Shown: one piece after another, positions 35,292 through 47,439 of the stretch
Numbering within the stretch: the first letter of the stretch is position 1
How the letters are laid out: the number at the start of each line of letters is the position of its first letter
Assembly (NCBI RefSeq): GCF_001949145.1
Contig: NW_019091371.1
Span: forward strand, 970,784 to 1,034,783
Direction of reading: 5' to 3'
Length of the DNA stretch: 64,000 bases
From: Acanthaster planci
Lineage: Eukaryota; Echinodermata; Asteroidea; Valvatida; Acanthasteridae
Program-made: the position numbers and the translations under genes
The notes under the pieces: model-generated
What the model saw: only the letters and a program-made list of their open reading frames with translations
Database searches by the model: none
Told to the model about the DNA's origin: nothing

Positions 35292-36845
35292 ATGAGGAAA
35301 CATACCTGTATGTGTTTAGAAGTGGAAATCTGATTACTAAAATATCCTTGCTTAGGCTGGAATGTCAGAAACTTGCATGTTAATGCCCATTTGTTGGAAT
35401 ATCTGAATTCAAATATAAACCATTTTGTAAATTTTAGACTTGCCCGACAAAACAATATTTCAGAAACTTTAGGGTTTAACATACAAATAATGAATGTTCA
35501 TGAATGCAACAGTAAAAACAAGTGCATGAGGTGGTGCATTGAAGGTTGATTTCACTGGGCAAAGCTGACCAGAGCAAAACATTCAGTCTGTCTCTGAACA
35601 AAATTATTTTCATTATATGAAAGTGAAACATTCATTATTTGCTTTATACAGCACTGTATATGATTTGAAAACTTTGCATACAAGTCTTTACTTTGCTAGT
35701 CTGATGAAAAAATGCAATATGAAGTTTTCACTGTCTGCTTTAGTTCATGGTTAAGCGGACAACCCTGTGTTTCTTACAGTTTTCACTCATCATTTTATGA
35801 GCTACATGTCTTGTTTTTGTTACATGCAAAAGCATGACTTACGAGTTCACAAATTTCCTCAGTTGAGAGAAGAGAAAATGTTTAGTGACTGTGTTGTGGG
35901 TGTATCAGTCTCATTTAATCTTTTATGTATTTGTGTGAAGAGCTGTCCATGCATTTTCTGCTTGCATGCATGCCATGCAGCATTTTCTCTGTGTGCAAAG
36001 AGCCATGACTCTAGTGCATATGCACCTAGTTGTAATCAGTGGTGTTAAAAGATCCAGTAGTTGACCTGTATCAAGTAATTTGTTGAGATTTGAAGCTTTT
36101 AAAGGTGGGGGTAGCAAATAAACTAGATAGGTTTGCAGTAGCACCATGGATATATCTCTTTTATAATATGTGGGGTTCTGAAAAGAACCAGTGGTAGTCA
36201 TCTTTTCAGAGTAATTAAGTAATTTGTAAAACATGACTAGAGACCTACAAACCAGTTGTTGAGTCCATAAAAAAGAAGTCAAGATTGATGTGAAACTTGG
36301 AAAATATTTAATTCTGGTTGGATCATTATCACTTGGTAAAAACCACCCATGTGACAGGCCTTAACTGATAACTAATAGGAATGAATAAACTGTCTGAGGT
36401 ATTTTAGTAGCCTTTTGGTTTGAGGTCAGCACAGAATTTTGAAAGAATTGATATACATGTAATTTGTCTTAAGTTCACGCTACACTTGTAAAGTTTTTCA
36501 ATAATAAGGCAGTTATTTAAAAACTTAACCACATGATGCCGGATGATGTGTAAACACACATAATTTTCCTTGTTTGTTCCACGGAGGACATGTACCGGTA
36601 CACTCGTTTAAGAACTCTTTTTTCATTTCCATGGTTGATGTCTTAATGCATTGTGCTTGGATGTGTTCAAATGCAATTGCAATGTTGAAAAACTTTCAGG
36701 TAAATCCCCACCCCCAGCAGCTTTTTCATATAAGAAAATCTGATGTTAACTGGCTATTTAGAGAAAGCTGGAAAAACCCTGAGCTCTCTTTATAGACACA
36801 GAGCTGTAGTTTTTACCTTGCTATTTGCTTTTCATTCGTATACAG
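35292..36845. other. Intron sequence, nothing recognised
   Basis: Between the DIRS right end and PTP exon f. Ordinary AT-rich sequence. Confidence 0.6.
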
Positions 36846-36988
36846 GAAGAGAGAGTGCTGAATCAATTTCATTATACAGCCTGGCCTGACCATGGAGTGC
36901 CAAAGTCAGTCAAGCCTATCATGGATATGATCCAGCTATTTAGAGAGTATCTGCCAAGTGAAGAAAGCGTTGTTGTCATGCACTGCAG
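36846..36988 (+). CDS. PTP exon f: WPD loop and start of the catalytic loop
   Basis: Acceptor GTATACAG, donor GCAG|GTGGGT. It reads EERVLNQFHYTAWPDHGVPK and ends VVVMHC plus two bases (AG) of the next codon. WPD carries the general-acid Asp. His-Cys at 36981-36986 is the start of the HCX5R signature, with Cys the nucleophile. The intron before it (9.1 kb) contains the DIRS element; the one after it (7.3 kb) splits the active-site loop. Confidence 0.96.
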
Positions 36989-37463
36989 GTGGGTTTACCC
37001 AAAGGTATACATGCACTTATTGCCAGCTGTATAGGGTGTTTTGTACACCTGAGGGGCAAATAGCACACTTGATTTCACCTTTGATGTCATTTGCCCCCAA
37101 GGACCATGAATCCCATCACAACAGGCTACAAAGGTTTTCAGCTATTCAAGACCATTGTTGTGCTAAATAAATCTGTATTGAATACAAAAACAAGAACTGT
37201 TTATGTTTTTTGTTTATTACCATTTGTTTGGCTGATTTTGACAATTTTTTAGCAATTTTTTCGTGCCTCCCACTTTCCCATCATAAACTCTGACTGAATG
37301 ATGTAATGCATCACGTAATGCAATGATGTCACGTAAAGAACCCAATCTTCAAGGTAGGGGCCACTGACCCAGCGTTACACATGGAGTGACCGAAGTATTG
37401 CCGAGGTATCATGCCAAAAAAATCCTTGAAATTTGGTCACAGCAAGTGACAATGCCTACTTGA

Positions 37464-37784
37464 TGTGTCGTTGTAGGATGCAGCAATACACCAAAGGACG
37501 GTGTGCGCCTGCACAGTTTCCCAAAAGACCCTGCATTACGGAAAATCTGGACAGCAAAAGTGTGCTTGACCAGGGCAAACTGGGACAGGCTGTCCTCAAT
37601 GAGTGTCATCTACAGCGACCATTTTACAGCCAATGACTATGTGAAAATGCTCCATGAAGAGTTTGGAAAACCGAAAGCACCTCAGCTGAAAAATACAGTG
37701 ATCCCAAGCAGAGCTGTTAATATCTTCCTCCAAAAAATTGGCTTCAAAATCGCTCTCAGAAACTTCAGAATCTGTCATTGCTGA
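37464..37784 (+). pseudogene. THAP-domain fragment, missing one zinc ligand
   Basis: The frame reads CVVVGCSNTPKDGVRLHSFP then ALRKIWTAKV, NWDRL and IYSDHFTANDY. This matches the C2CH THAP zinc-finger DNA-binding module: CxxxxC, LHxFPKDP, the invariant Trp (37548-37550) and HF. In the canonical CxxH pair the Cys is replaced by Tyr (37611-37613), so zinc binding is predicted to fail. A stop codon immediately precedes the first Cys. THAP domains occur in P-element transposases and derived host genes; no transposase core follows, so a transposon or retrocopy relic is likely. Confidence 0.8.
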
Positions 37785-37789
37785 CTCCA

Positions 37790-40684
37790 CTGTACACGAT
37801 ACGAAGAAAGGCGAATGTTGTAGGTTTTGCATGGAGACGCTTGCAAGGTTGTTCTTTACGTGACATCATGTTATTAACATTCCGGCATTCAGTGTGAGGG
37901 GATTTTTTTTAGGGCGGGGTGCTGGATCAAAAATTCTTTATTTTAAATGGCAAATTTGACTCCTCAGATAAAATTTTCTGGTTTTTATTATCTCAACCAT
38001 GTTTGTAATTACCATAACGATGTTTAATATTAAATAGCTGAGAATCTTGAACTGTGATGATAGATTTTGTCACATCATGGATAACATCAGATACTGCAGG
38101 GTCTCCTCTTTCATGCCTATGGCAATGCAGAATTTGGAACTGCCATATTCACACACACACACAGAATGTTCTCTTTTTTTGTGATGTTGCTGTCCTACAT
38201 ATCAATCAAATTTCTGATCTAATTTTGGAATGAGAGAAAAACTTCTTTTTAATAACCAACCTGCTATCATCTTCTGACATTATTACGATGAAATTTCATT
38301 GAAATTGGACCAGTTAAAACAGGAATGAATGAAATAAAAAGGGCAGTCGTAGCATAGATAGTGCTTCACTTTTCCCTGCTGTGTACATGATCTTATGTAC
38401 CGCACTTCCAACATGACTGTACTACCCCATTTTATCCAGTGTCAACCCGTACAATGTGGTGGAGACTGCACTTTCATCTGTGGGAAAGATCACAGTAACA
38501 GAACCCCATGAGGCACATTGCTCTTGTACCCAGTAATGTCTCTCATGGGTTCGTGGTCTGCAATATGTGTACATATACATGTGTGCATGTTTGTGGCATA
38601 TCATGTGACTAATAGAAAATTGCATTTTGTTACTGTGGTATTATAAAATAGGTTGTATAATTAACTGGCCACTGTGACGGTTATTCGCTCCAATTTGTCT
38701 TAGGTCTCTTTTGAAAGAAATGAGTTTCTATTTGGCATAGAACGTGCTGTTAAGTCGTGAAACTTCACTGATTTTATTTTGAGCAATTGTCACCAGTGGC
38801 TTTGGTTTGGAGTTAAGGACAACCTGCATGCATAGACCTGTTACACATTTACATGTACATACATGTATGTGTACATGTATGAATTGTTCTTAAAATGTCA
38901 TCATCAAATGAGACTGTTTGACTAGCAAGGAACGTGTAAATACATGTACATGTATTTGTGAGTTACCATATGCAAAGGCTCTCTGTTATACATGTAAGTA
39001 CAATGTACGTAGCATTTCATGGGATGAACTTTCATGTTTACAGGTATGTGTAAAATTATAGAATGTCAAAATGTGCTTATGCAATCCAATTTTAAATTGT
39101 ACAAAATAAACAGTAATGAAATATATTTAAACTTATTGAGTTTGGAGGGATTACATGTACATGTACATGCTAAACTTGGTGAGATCTTGTTAAACTCCCT
39201 GGGTCTTAGGGCTTCATCTGAGAGCAGAATGGCTACAAAATATGGTTGAAAAATGGTGCTAAGTGTCATAGAGAGTTGATGGTTCTCCCTCTCAAAAATA
39301 GCTGAAAAGCAGACTTTGGAAAATCACTTGGGTGGGGTGTGCTTTTGTCTTATGGGTATATACTTGAAAATTTCATTGGTTAACTCTAGTAGTTTAATTT
39401 TTGTTTCAGAACACTCAGGGATGTTGATATGCATGTTATTGGGCTCTGAACAATGCTGATTGCACACTCTGTGGGGCTTGAATTTGTAGTGGACTTGACC
39501 CCACTACAGTTGCTGATGTCCTTTCATAGATTTATAATTTGCATTTATGGCAATGAAACTGTGGAGCCTAAGTGAATGACACATGGGAGGTTGCAAGGTA
39601 CAAACAATTCGTGTACCTTAGGCTGTGTTCAGATTATAGCCCCCCAGCGATACTGAAAGAAGTGCTGCAAACCTTAGAAATGTTTCCCTGTCGTTTTGTT
39701 TTTTGATATTTTGTTTCTTGTGTTTTTGCATCAGTAGTGGGCCTTTCATCACTGGTCTCATGATTGAAAGGCCTACTGTAGGTGTGAGCACAAGCACCTA
39801 TCCTACCTACTTCAGTACCTTCTGTTAGAAAGGTACAGTTCTGAGGTGAAACCATAGCTGTAGCTCTTTAAAAAGTAATACTAATATACTAATATAAGTT
39901 ACAAGACCTTAATTTTGTGAGGACAGACTTGAAATGTTCTGATGATTATTGACGTGAGTAAATAAAACTTGGGGCGTTTAACTCAGAAAGTCAGATTTAA
40001 AGCTACAGTAATTTTTGAACATTCAGATTTCAGGAGAGCTATGAATATTGTCCAAAGACTTCTGAAGTGTAGTGCTCGGCATTTTCCTCAACATTTTACC
40101 CAACCAGTTTTTTCTCTTAAATTATTGAGAGCAGGGCCTTGGACTCCTCCCTTTGTGCCGTTGAATTAATAAAGCAGCTAAGGTTGGACCGGATAAAAAC
40201 CTGAATCGCTCTGTGAAAAAAATTCTATTTTAAAATTAGCTAAAAGAAAGGAGTATCTTACTTAGCAGAGTCCATTTATCAAGCGGCCAATGAGATACTA
40301 ATTTCACGTATTACCAAGATGACCAAGATTCAAAGATATGGAACCAGCTTTCAAATATGAATGAAGTTTTGATGGTAAAGTCATGTTTGAAACACTCAGG
40401 GTCAAGTTCAGCACCTGAATCATGGACTGTATCACCCTATTCCTTTTCCTTCGAGGTTTTACGTAACCAATAGTTGGTCAAAATTGCAGTATTTGCACAG
40501 TATATAAACACTGTGATAAAGGAATAAAATGCAAGTTAGATCGTCAAAAATTACTTGAAAATACCATATGTTTTAGCTTGCAATTACATGTATACCTGAT
40601 AAGTAATATATTTAGATAAATAAACCTTGTACAGCACAGTCCTTATCCGTAGACATGTTTCTGTAGATGGTATGCACTGGGTTT
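37790..40684. other. Intron sequence, nothing recognised beyond TACATGTA words
   Basis: Clusters of TACATGTA at 38850-39000 and 39150-39170, and a lone GGCTGTGTTCAGATTATAGC (39622-39641) resembling a transposon end without a partner. Confidence 0.55.
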
Positions 40685-41165
40685 AATTCTCGAGTATTTC
40701 CTAAGAGTCTGAAACTCTGAACCTTAAGAGTCTTCTACTGGAAATTTGAATTTTCGAGTCGTTCATTTCGTAAGAATTTTTTAATTTATTCAGTCATTCA
40801 CGCGTAGTCTGAATTTTTTTGTAGTCATTCTCTCAAAATCTGAACTTTCAAATTATTCATTCAAAGTAGGAATTTTTCAAACCATTCACTTTAAGTTGGA
40901 TTTTCAAGTCACTCGAGTTTCCTGTCAGTTATTGAAATTTCTAGTCATTCACTCAAAGTCTAATTGTCCAGTCATTCACTTGAATTCTGAATTGTTGGAG
41001 TTAGCTAAGTCATTAGCTAAGTTTGAATTTTCAATTTATTCACTCGTAGCCTTATGGCAATTTTAAGTTGTTCACTCTGAGTTTAAATTTGAGGCAGATG
41101 CCAATCGTGTGAATGATTTTCCAGGCATTCACTGAGAGTCTCAAGGCATTCAATACATGAAACTC
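40685..41165. repeat. Degenerate minisatellite, about 30-36-bp unit
   Basis: Repeats of a loose unit AGTC(A/G)TTCACTC(A)AAGTCTGAATTTTCA run through this interval. Examples are near 40800 (GTCATTCACGCGTAGTCTGA), 40934-40956 and 40971-40990. Spacing varies and copies are strongly diverged. Non-coding. Confidence 0.65.
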
Positions 41166-41169
41166 AGCT

Positions 41170-44100
41170 TGTAAACTGATAATGCCAAACTGGAAACTCA
41201 AAACAGTAACAGTTGTTCATACAGTATGTCAATGTTTTCTCATACATTCACTGTTCTTAGTGGGAGAGAAACATCCCATTCTGTTTTGTGTAAAAAGCCA
41301 TTCATGAAATGTATATTTCATGAGAGCACATCCCCAAGGAAATAGAAATGGTTACAAACATTCTTTTTCCATATAGACCAACAAGTTGCAAGTCGCTTTT
41401 CCAAATTCTTGTTTCCCAAAGGTAAAAAAATTTTCAAGAATCAGCTTTCCAAAGCAATCATTCCCCAAGTCTGTTGGAAGACATGATTTCACAAATTAAT
41501 TTTTAGTGCGCTGACCATTTGGATTGCTATGAAACTTAAAAAACTGGGGCTTGGTTTTGCTTTGAGTAAATGCCTCAAAAATATTGAATGCCTCAAAAAT
41601 TCCTATTATCATAGGTTTGGCTAGAAGAATGATGTAACATTATGTAATGGTCCTCTTGGCCTGGCAGTAGGTCAGCTGACTCTCTGGCATTATCTGATTA
41701 ACTCTGGGGCATTGACTCTTTTTCCACACAAAATGTCTGTTTTTCAAAACAAAGTGGTTCCTTTTGCTGAGTAGTGCTGTTTACAAAAAGATAAACCTAA
41801 CAGAGGAGATAGCATCTGTAACATGTTTAACTTCCAATGTTACATTGTTGTAAGTTCACTTATTTTAAGGCTCATACAAGTTACAGATGGAGCAGTATCA
41901 ATATGCACATGCATGTGCATGTTTCTTGTAGGAATGTTGTTGAAAAGATGACTTCTATCTTCTCAAACTGAGAGATTTCCTTGATAGTAAGCTAAACTTA
42001 GCTTTAGAATACTACCTTAATGTGCACACATACAATGTACATGTATATTGTAGGCAGGCTCATGAATTAGTAGACATTTTACCCACACAAGCCGAAATGT
42101 GTGCCCACAGTCCATTACACTCACAGCGCATACAGCACTGTACAGTTTCTATTGCATGTGTTACTTCCGATCAAACCCTGAGTCAACACACAGTCTTTGG
42201 CACTCACTTTCAGCCAATTTGCAAACTTGGGTTTTTGATCAGTCGTTTTCGGTCAGAAATCGCTAGATTCCTATTGGGTCAATCCCTTATAGTACGTCAT
42301 CATTGGAGGGAAGAAGATCTTCTGCATCCTTCAGTTTTAGTGCTTTAAAATGGATCAATGCCTTCAACTCTGTCATGTGCCTGACAGTTTTTAGACCATT
42401 AAAAATCACATTTTGAGTTGGCGAATCGTGAAGCACTAAGGTATGTATACAATAGTATTCATTACAGATTTAGAATTAACAACTATAAAAGTCATACAAT
42501 CAAAGGATTTTTAGCGAAACACCATTCTTTAATGGTAGTTCATGGGATCTTAACAGCATTGAATTGTTGAAGCTGTGGTGTGCACAACAATCCATGGCGT
42601 ACAGAAGCTCTGGATCACATATTCACGGTCGGGTCAGATGACATGACGTATCACTGTACATTGCAACTAAATTTTAATGACAAGGTCATACTTTTAACAG
42701 GATTTTATCATCTAAGAAGGTTCCCTCATAATACCGGTACTGAATAATGCATAGAGTGTAGGTCATATTTGATTGATTTTTTTTTTATTATAATCAGGCA
42801 AAAATTGCTTGACTGTGTTGTACTTGTAGTTTCATTGTGTCATTATGATGGGCGATACCATTCAATTGATGGGAGCATTTTGCAATTATTTGTTTCTACG
42901 AGCATATTCTGTTTAATCAGTTTTGTAAGATTGCCAAATAAGATGTTTACAAGGCAATTAAATCATTCTTTTATCTACCCTGTAATAATTTTAAATAGAG
43001 TTTACATGTAAAAATGAAAATGTGGAGAACAAAAACTCTGAACCGAAAGAACTATCCCCGTCTAGAAATACATATTTCAGTAGACATAACATCAACACTA
43101 ATGAACCGGCATTGACCAGATCGATAGAAAAGTTTGGGCATGGAGACAGAAGCTAGAATGGAGTAAAGGGTTTTGCCATTTGTGTTTTGATTCATTTTCA
43201 TGTTTTTCATGAGATGTGATGAAGTAATACACTCAGCAAATAATTATATTGAGCAAATATACTTTTAGTATGACATGAAATTATGAATTTCTGGGCTACT
43301 TATAAAAGTTTCAAATTGTTTCAACTGTCTTTCTATTCTCATTCCCAGGCCACATGCTGTCACACTCAACTTTGATCAGTAATGCAGCTGGTCAATCTGC
43401 AACGTTATTATTATCATTAAAATAATTATGTAAATTGTTCCAATGAAACTTTTTTTCACTTAGCAGTGGTTGCAGTAACTGTTGTTTAGCCATTGTTTCT
43501 TCTCTATGTTTACTTGTTAGCTCATTACTTATGCATATTTGATAATAATTCAAAAATATATAGATCTATTTGCATTCTTAACGATCACATTAATTGAGTT
43601 CTTTCACATTTAACAAATGATTCATATTAAATGAATGCCTGTTGGTAATTCAATGGAATTTATATTTTATCCATTCTCAGAAAAGTTTCTAATTAATTGT
43701 ATATGCAAATTTCAAAGTTAATTAAAAACTATTCCCAGGTTCAGTTAACTTTCTCAAAGCCAGATTTTGAAGTCTCATTTAAAATGTCATTCAGGCATCA
43801 ATTTTTTGACCGTTTTCCACGTCCACATGACAAATTTAAAGGATTTACACCTTCGTGTAATTTGTTAATTATACCAAAGCTTAAACAGACTTTTAGAGTA
43901 GTCTGAAAGCATGTGGTACACGTGTAAATGTAAGGGGTAATATTCATTTCAGCAGTGATCTTTTAAGTGCTACACAGCAATAAAGAAAAAAAAGACACCC
44001 ATTGACCCCTTTGCTCAGAATTTCCCTCATTTTGCAAAACATGTTTGCCCATTACTCGTTTTGAAAGATTCCAAAAGATTTCTTCTTATAAAGATTTACT

Positions 44101-44261
44101 CTTTTAAATGATGCATATTGCAAGTGACTGTCCTAGTTCGATATCACCTGAAATGCCTATTATTAGTGTGTTTTGCAGTATTGTCGGTACATTGTACTTT
44201 GTAGTCAATCATAGTTTCAAATATATTTTAATGTTAAAGATCTGTATTAATCTCCTTTCAG
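41170..44261. other. Intron sequence, nothing recognised
   Basis: Frames at 42022-42348 and 42769-43011 show no motif. Very AT-rich between 43400 and 44100. Confidence 0.55.
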
Positions 44262-44328
44262 CGCTGGTTGTGGACGCACTGGTACAATGATTTGCATTGA
44301 TTATGTTCGTGCTTTACTGAAGGCAGGG
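44262..44328 (+). CDS. PTP exon g: remainder of the HCSAGCGRTG signature
   Basis: Acceptor CTCCTTTCAG, donor GGG|GTGAGT. Its first base completes AG|C, giving Ser after the catalytic Cys, and the joined signature is HCSAGCGRTG with the phosphate-binding Arg intact. It continues TMICIDYVRALLKAG. The complete loop means the enzyme is predicted to be catalytically competent. Confidence 0.96.
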
Positions 44329-45454
44329 GTGAGTATAAAGAGTACTGTTTGGACATTCCATTTGTAAAAAATCAGTTTATACACCAAGAAATCCACTAAG
44401 CAACTGTTAATGCCTTACTTTAAACATCAGATGTCACTTACAGATTTCTGGGAATAGCTCTTAGACTTCACATCAGATTTCTGAAAATGTAGGAATTTCT
44501 TGTTCACTGGGACAGACACTAGGGCACAAAAATGGAAATTTTTATCAAAGTTGATGTGAATATTGCAGGTTATGTCTACATCTGCAACCAATTTTCTTGT
44601 ATTGGCTAGCCATCATGCTGAATGATTTTAAGATGCATTTTATCATTTTAGAGTGACAAGAAGAGTCACAACCAACATCGTGAATGACTGAAGGACTCAT
44701 ACCCTTTGCAAAAACTGTGTCTCGATGTCACAAAACATGCTCCAATCTTTGCTGAAAGATATCATCAACAATGAGGACAACAAATGAATTACATCATACA
44801 CTGTACATGTAGGTCAATTGGGATAATAGTGATGTGTGCTGGATCAGCCCTATCAGCATGGCAAAACACCAACTCACAGGCACTGAATGTGTTTCAACAT
44901 AATATCAGGTGCCTTTTATCCAGAATATCCTTGCCCTCTTAACTTGCAAATTGGCTGATTATTTTGTTATACTTTTTCCATGTCCTTTATGAACATATGC
45001 CCCAGTACTCAGTGCTGAGATTGAGGGTATTGTGAGTTTCATTACTGTTTTACACCAAAGTGATATGGGGTCTTCCTGATGTACATGTAAATATGTAATG
45101 TTAGGTGTGCAGTAGGAGTGATTGACAGTACTGTTAAACCAATACTAGGGATTCAAATCAACAGAAGTGCACACAGCATTTTGGGAAGATTGACAGATCT
45201 TGAAGATTGATTGATTCTTAATTGAAGATATCGTGCAAGGTTCTAATTCATCGCACAGTGTCCATACTTTCACAAATCAAGAAATCATGCACCTCCTTCT
45301 TTCATCATGCTTTCATAAGAAAATAATTTTCTTTTCTAAATCTTCTTCATGTGAAAAACAATTATAAACAAGACTTTCTATGTCAGTTTGCAACAGAGCA
45401 TAGGGATTAAGTTTTTCATTTCTAAGCTTTGATATTAAAATGTCCTTGCCAGGT

Positions 45455-46350
45455 TTGCAAAGCCCAATGGCCTATTTCATGAGAAACAGATTTAAATGGT
45501 ACACCTTTGGTTTTATGTGATTTTTAACCTAATGACATTTCTTCAACTGATGTCAATTTTTGTCTACAACATTTACCTTTAAGTTTCAACCAAATGGGAC
45601 ATGTTCTTCAGGAAATGTAGGGCTTTAAGGATGCCCCACTAATGCCACATGACTTGCCACCAGATGATATCATCATCACATGATGTCTATTTTTGTCTTT
45701 TGCACTTCAATTTCCAGTTATCTGCCAAATTTCAAGCCAATTGGACACGTGCTACAGGAGATATAGGGCTTTAAAGGATGCACCTTGAGTGCCACCTGAC
45801 CTGTCATCTGTTGATATCATCATTACATGAAGTCAATTTTCATTTCCATGTATATCACTTCCCTCTCTACCTACGTGCTACAATTTATCCTAACTGCACA
45901 TGTTCTTGAAGAGAAATAGGGCTTTGAAGAGTGCACTTAGTGTCACGTGACTTGTCAGCTGATGACATCTTCGTTTCATCACGTCAATTTCCATCTATAA
46001 CGCTTCCTTTTCCTGGATATCTACCAAGATTTAACTCAATCGGACATGTACATGTACTATAGGAGATACAAGACTTTAAAAAGTGCAGCTTTAATGTGAC
46101 GTGACTTTCATCTGGTGTGGTCATCACCATATAAGGTCAATTATTATGTAAAACATTTCCCTCTCTAGTTACATGTATATACATGTACAAGGTTTCAACC
46201 CAATTGGGCATATACTTCAGAGATACAGTGCTTTAAAGGATGCATCTTTAATGTCATGTGACATGTCAACAGATGACATCAACATCACATGAGGTCAATT
46301 TTTGTTTGTAACACTTCATTTTTTAACTATCTGCAAGGTTTCAACCCACG
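45455..46350. repeat. Tandem array of a unit of about 150 bp, about six copies
   Basis: The marker GGCTTTAA(A)GGATGCA or a close variant appears at 45621, 45767, 45920, 46072 and 46229, spaced 146, 153, 152 and 157 bases. Each is preceded by TTTCAANCCAATTGGACA and GGAGATA, and followed by ACNTGACNTGTCATCTGATG, ATCACATGAGGTCAATTTT and a CTATCTGCCAAG block. The array is diverged, so it is old. Its right end folds into a hairpin (46319-46384). Confidence 0.8.
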
Positions 46351-46384
46351 TGATTGGGTTGAAACCTTACAGATAGTTAAAAAA
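46319..46384. repeat. 30-bp-arm hairpin at the end of the tandem array
   Basis: Arm 46319-46348 (TTTTTTAACTATCTGCAAGG, then TTTCAACCCA) and arm 46355-46384 are reverse complements with one mismatch around a 6-base loop CGTGAT. The left arm is part of the last tandem unit; the right arm is that same segment inverted. Confidence 0.9.
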
Positions 46385-46792
46385 TAACAACTGAACATAC
46401 TTTTTATCATGAAAAGAGCACAGAATGGGCTTTATTAGGATTTTAAACATTTTGCCTTTGGCGTGCCAGACTAAGCGATCTGCTTTCAGCAGTACGTGCT
46501 TGGCAAATTAGATCCAGCATACTGAGTATATGCCCTGTGCACTACCCATGTTATAGGCAGGTGTTGCGTGTCCATGCTCACAGAAGCGTCTTATATGTGT
46601 GAACTGGATATTCGCTAACGCAAATATCGTAAAGGGATTTTTGTCGTCAGAGCTTTATCCAGTGAACAACTAGACCAGTTGTGCACTTGGTGCAATTGAC
46701 TCAAATGTTTAAACTATCACCTAATGGACAATTCACACACCTCTAACACTTGATTTATTACAGAATTTAAAAAAATAAAAGGACTTTTATTG

Positions 46793-47005
46793 TAACTTCC
46801 AGTCTAATGATGCCATCAGCCTCAACTTTCATACATGTACCTGTGTTAAATGGGTAAAAATCATCATCCACACCAATTTACAGGTGATTTCTACAAAATT
46901 TGCCATAGACATCAATTCAAAATAAATTTTCAAATTTTCAACCTGTCGCTAGAGGACACTCAAGAATTGTGTGATATCATCGGTAGACATCTTGAAGAAT
47001 ACCGT
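46793..47005. repeat. Dispersed repeat family R2, copy 2
   Basis: Ordered blocks CTTCCAGTCTAATGATGCCATC, CACCAATTTACAG, AAATTTGCCATAGACATCAA and CTAGAGGACACTCAAGAA match the copies at 1555 and 63695. The open frame across it (to 47041) is not conserved in the other copies and is not taken as a gene. Confidence 0.65.
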
Positions 47006-47439
47006 ATCCTAAGAGACTCTATTACCACTTTTAAACAATAAGCCACTGCCTGTTTTTCCCAGTTTCAACTGGAATAAATGGTCATGTGATTTGCCCTAAA
47101 CGAGATGAAATAATAGCTAAACTTTACTCTAGCACTTGCCACAAACAGAATGCAGGAGGCCATGATGAATTTTATATAGTGCTGTGAGTTGCTGATGGAA
47201 CAAGTAAAGATTGGCCATCTATCTAAAAAAAAACAGCAACCAAGTGGGCTAACATTTTATGACACAAAGGTGCAGAAGGGTTGGGGGGGACAAAATGCCA
47301 GGCAGTTCTAAGGATGTTAAATTTAATGTCAAATCTCTAGCTATAGAATTCATTATATTGGTTTTGGATAGCCAATCCATCACCAGAACCGTATATGTCA
47401 AAAAATATGAAGCCTTGCGAGTGCCTCTTTAATGTCAGT

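Noticed and set aside
39613-39660. Transposon end GGCTGTGTTCAGATTATAGC
   Set aside because: No inverted partner or target duplication was found nearby.
42022-42348. 108-codon plus-strand frame
   Set aside because: No motif, no splice context and no repeat partner; likely chance.
46850-47041. 63-codon frame on the plus strand
   Set aside because: Falls inside dispersed repeat R2 and is not open in the other two copies.
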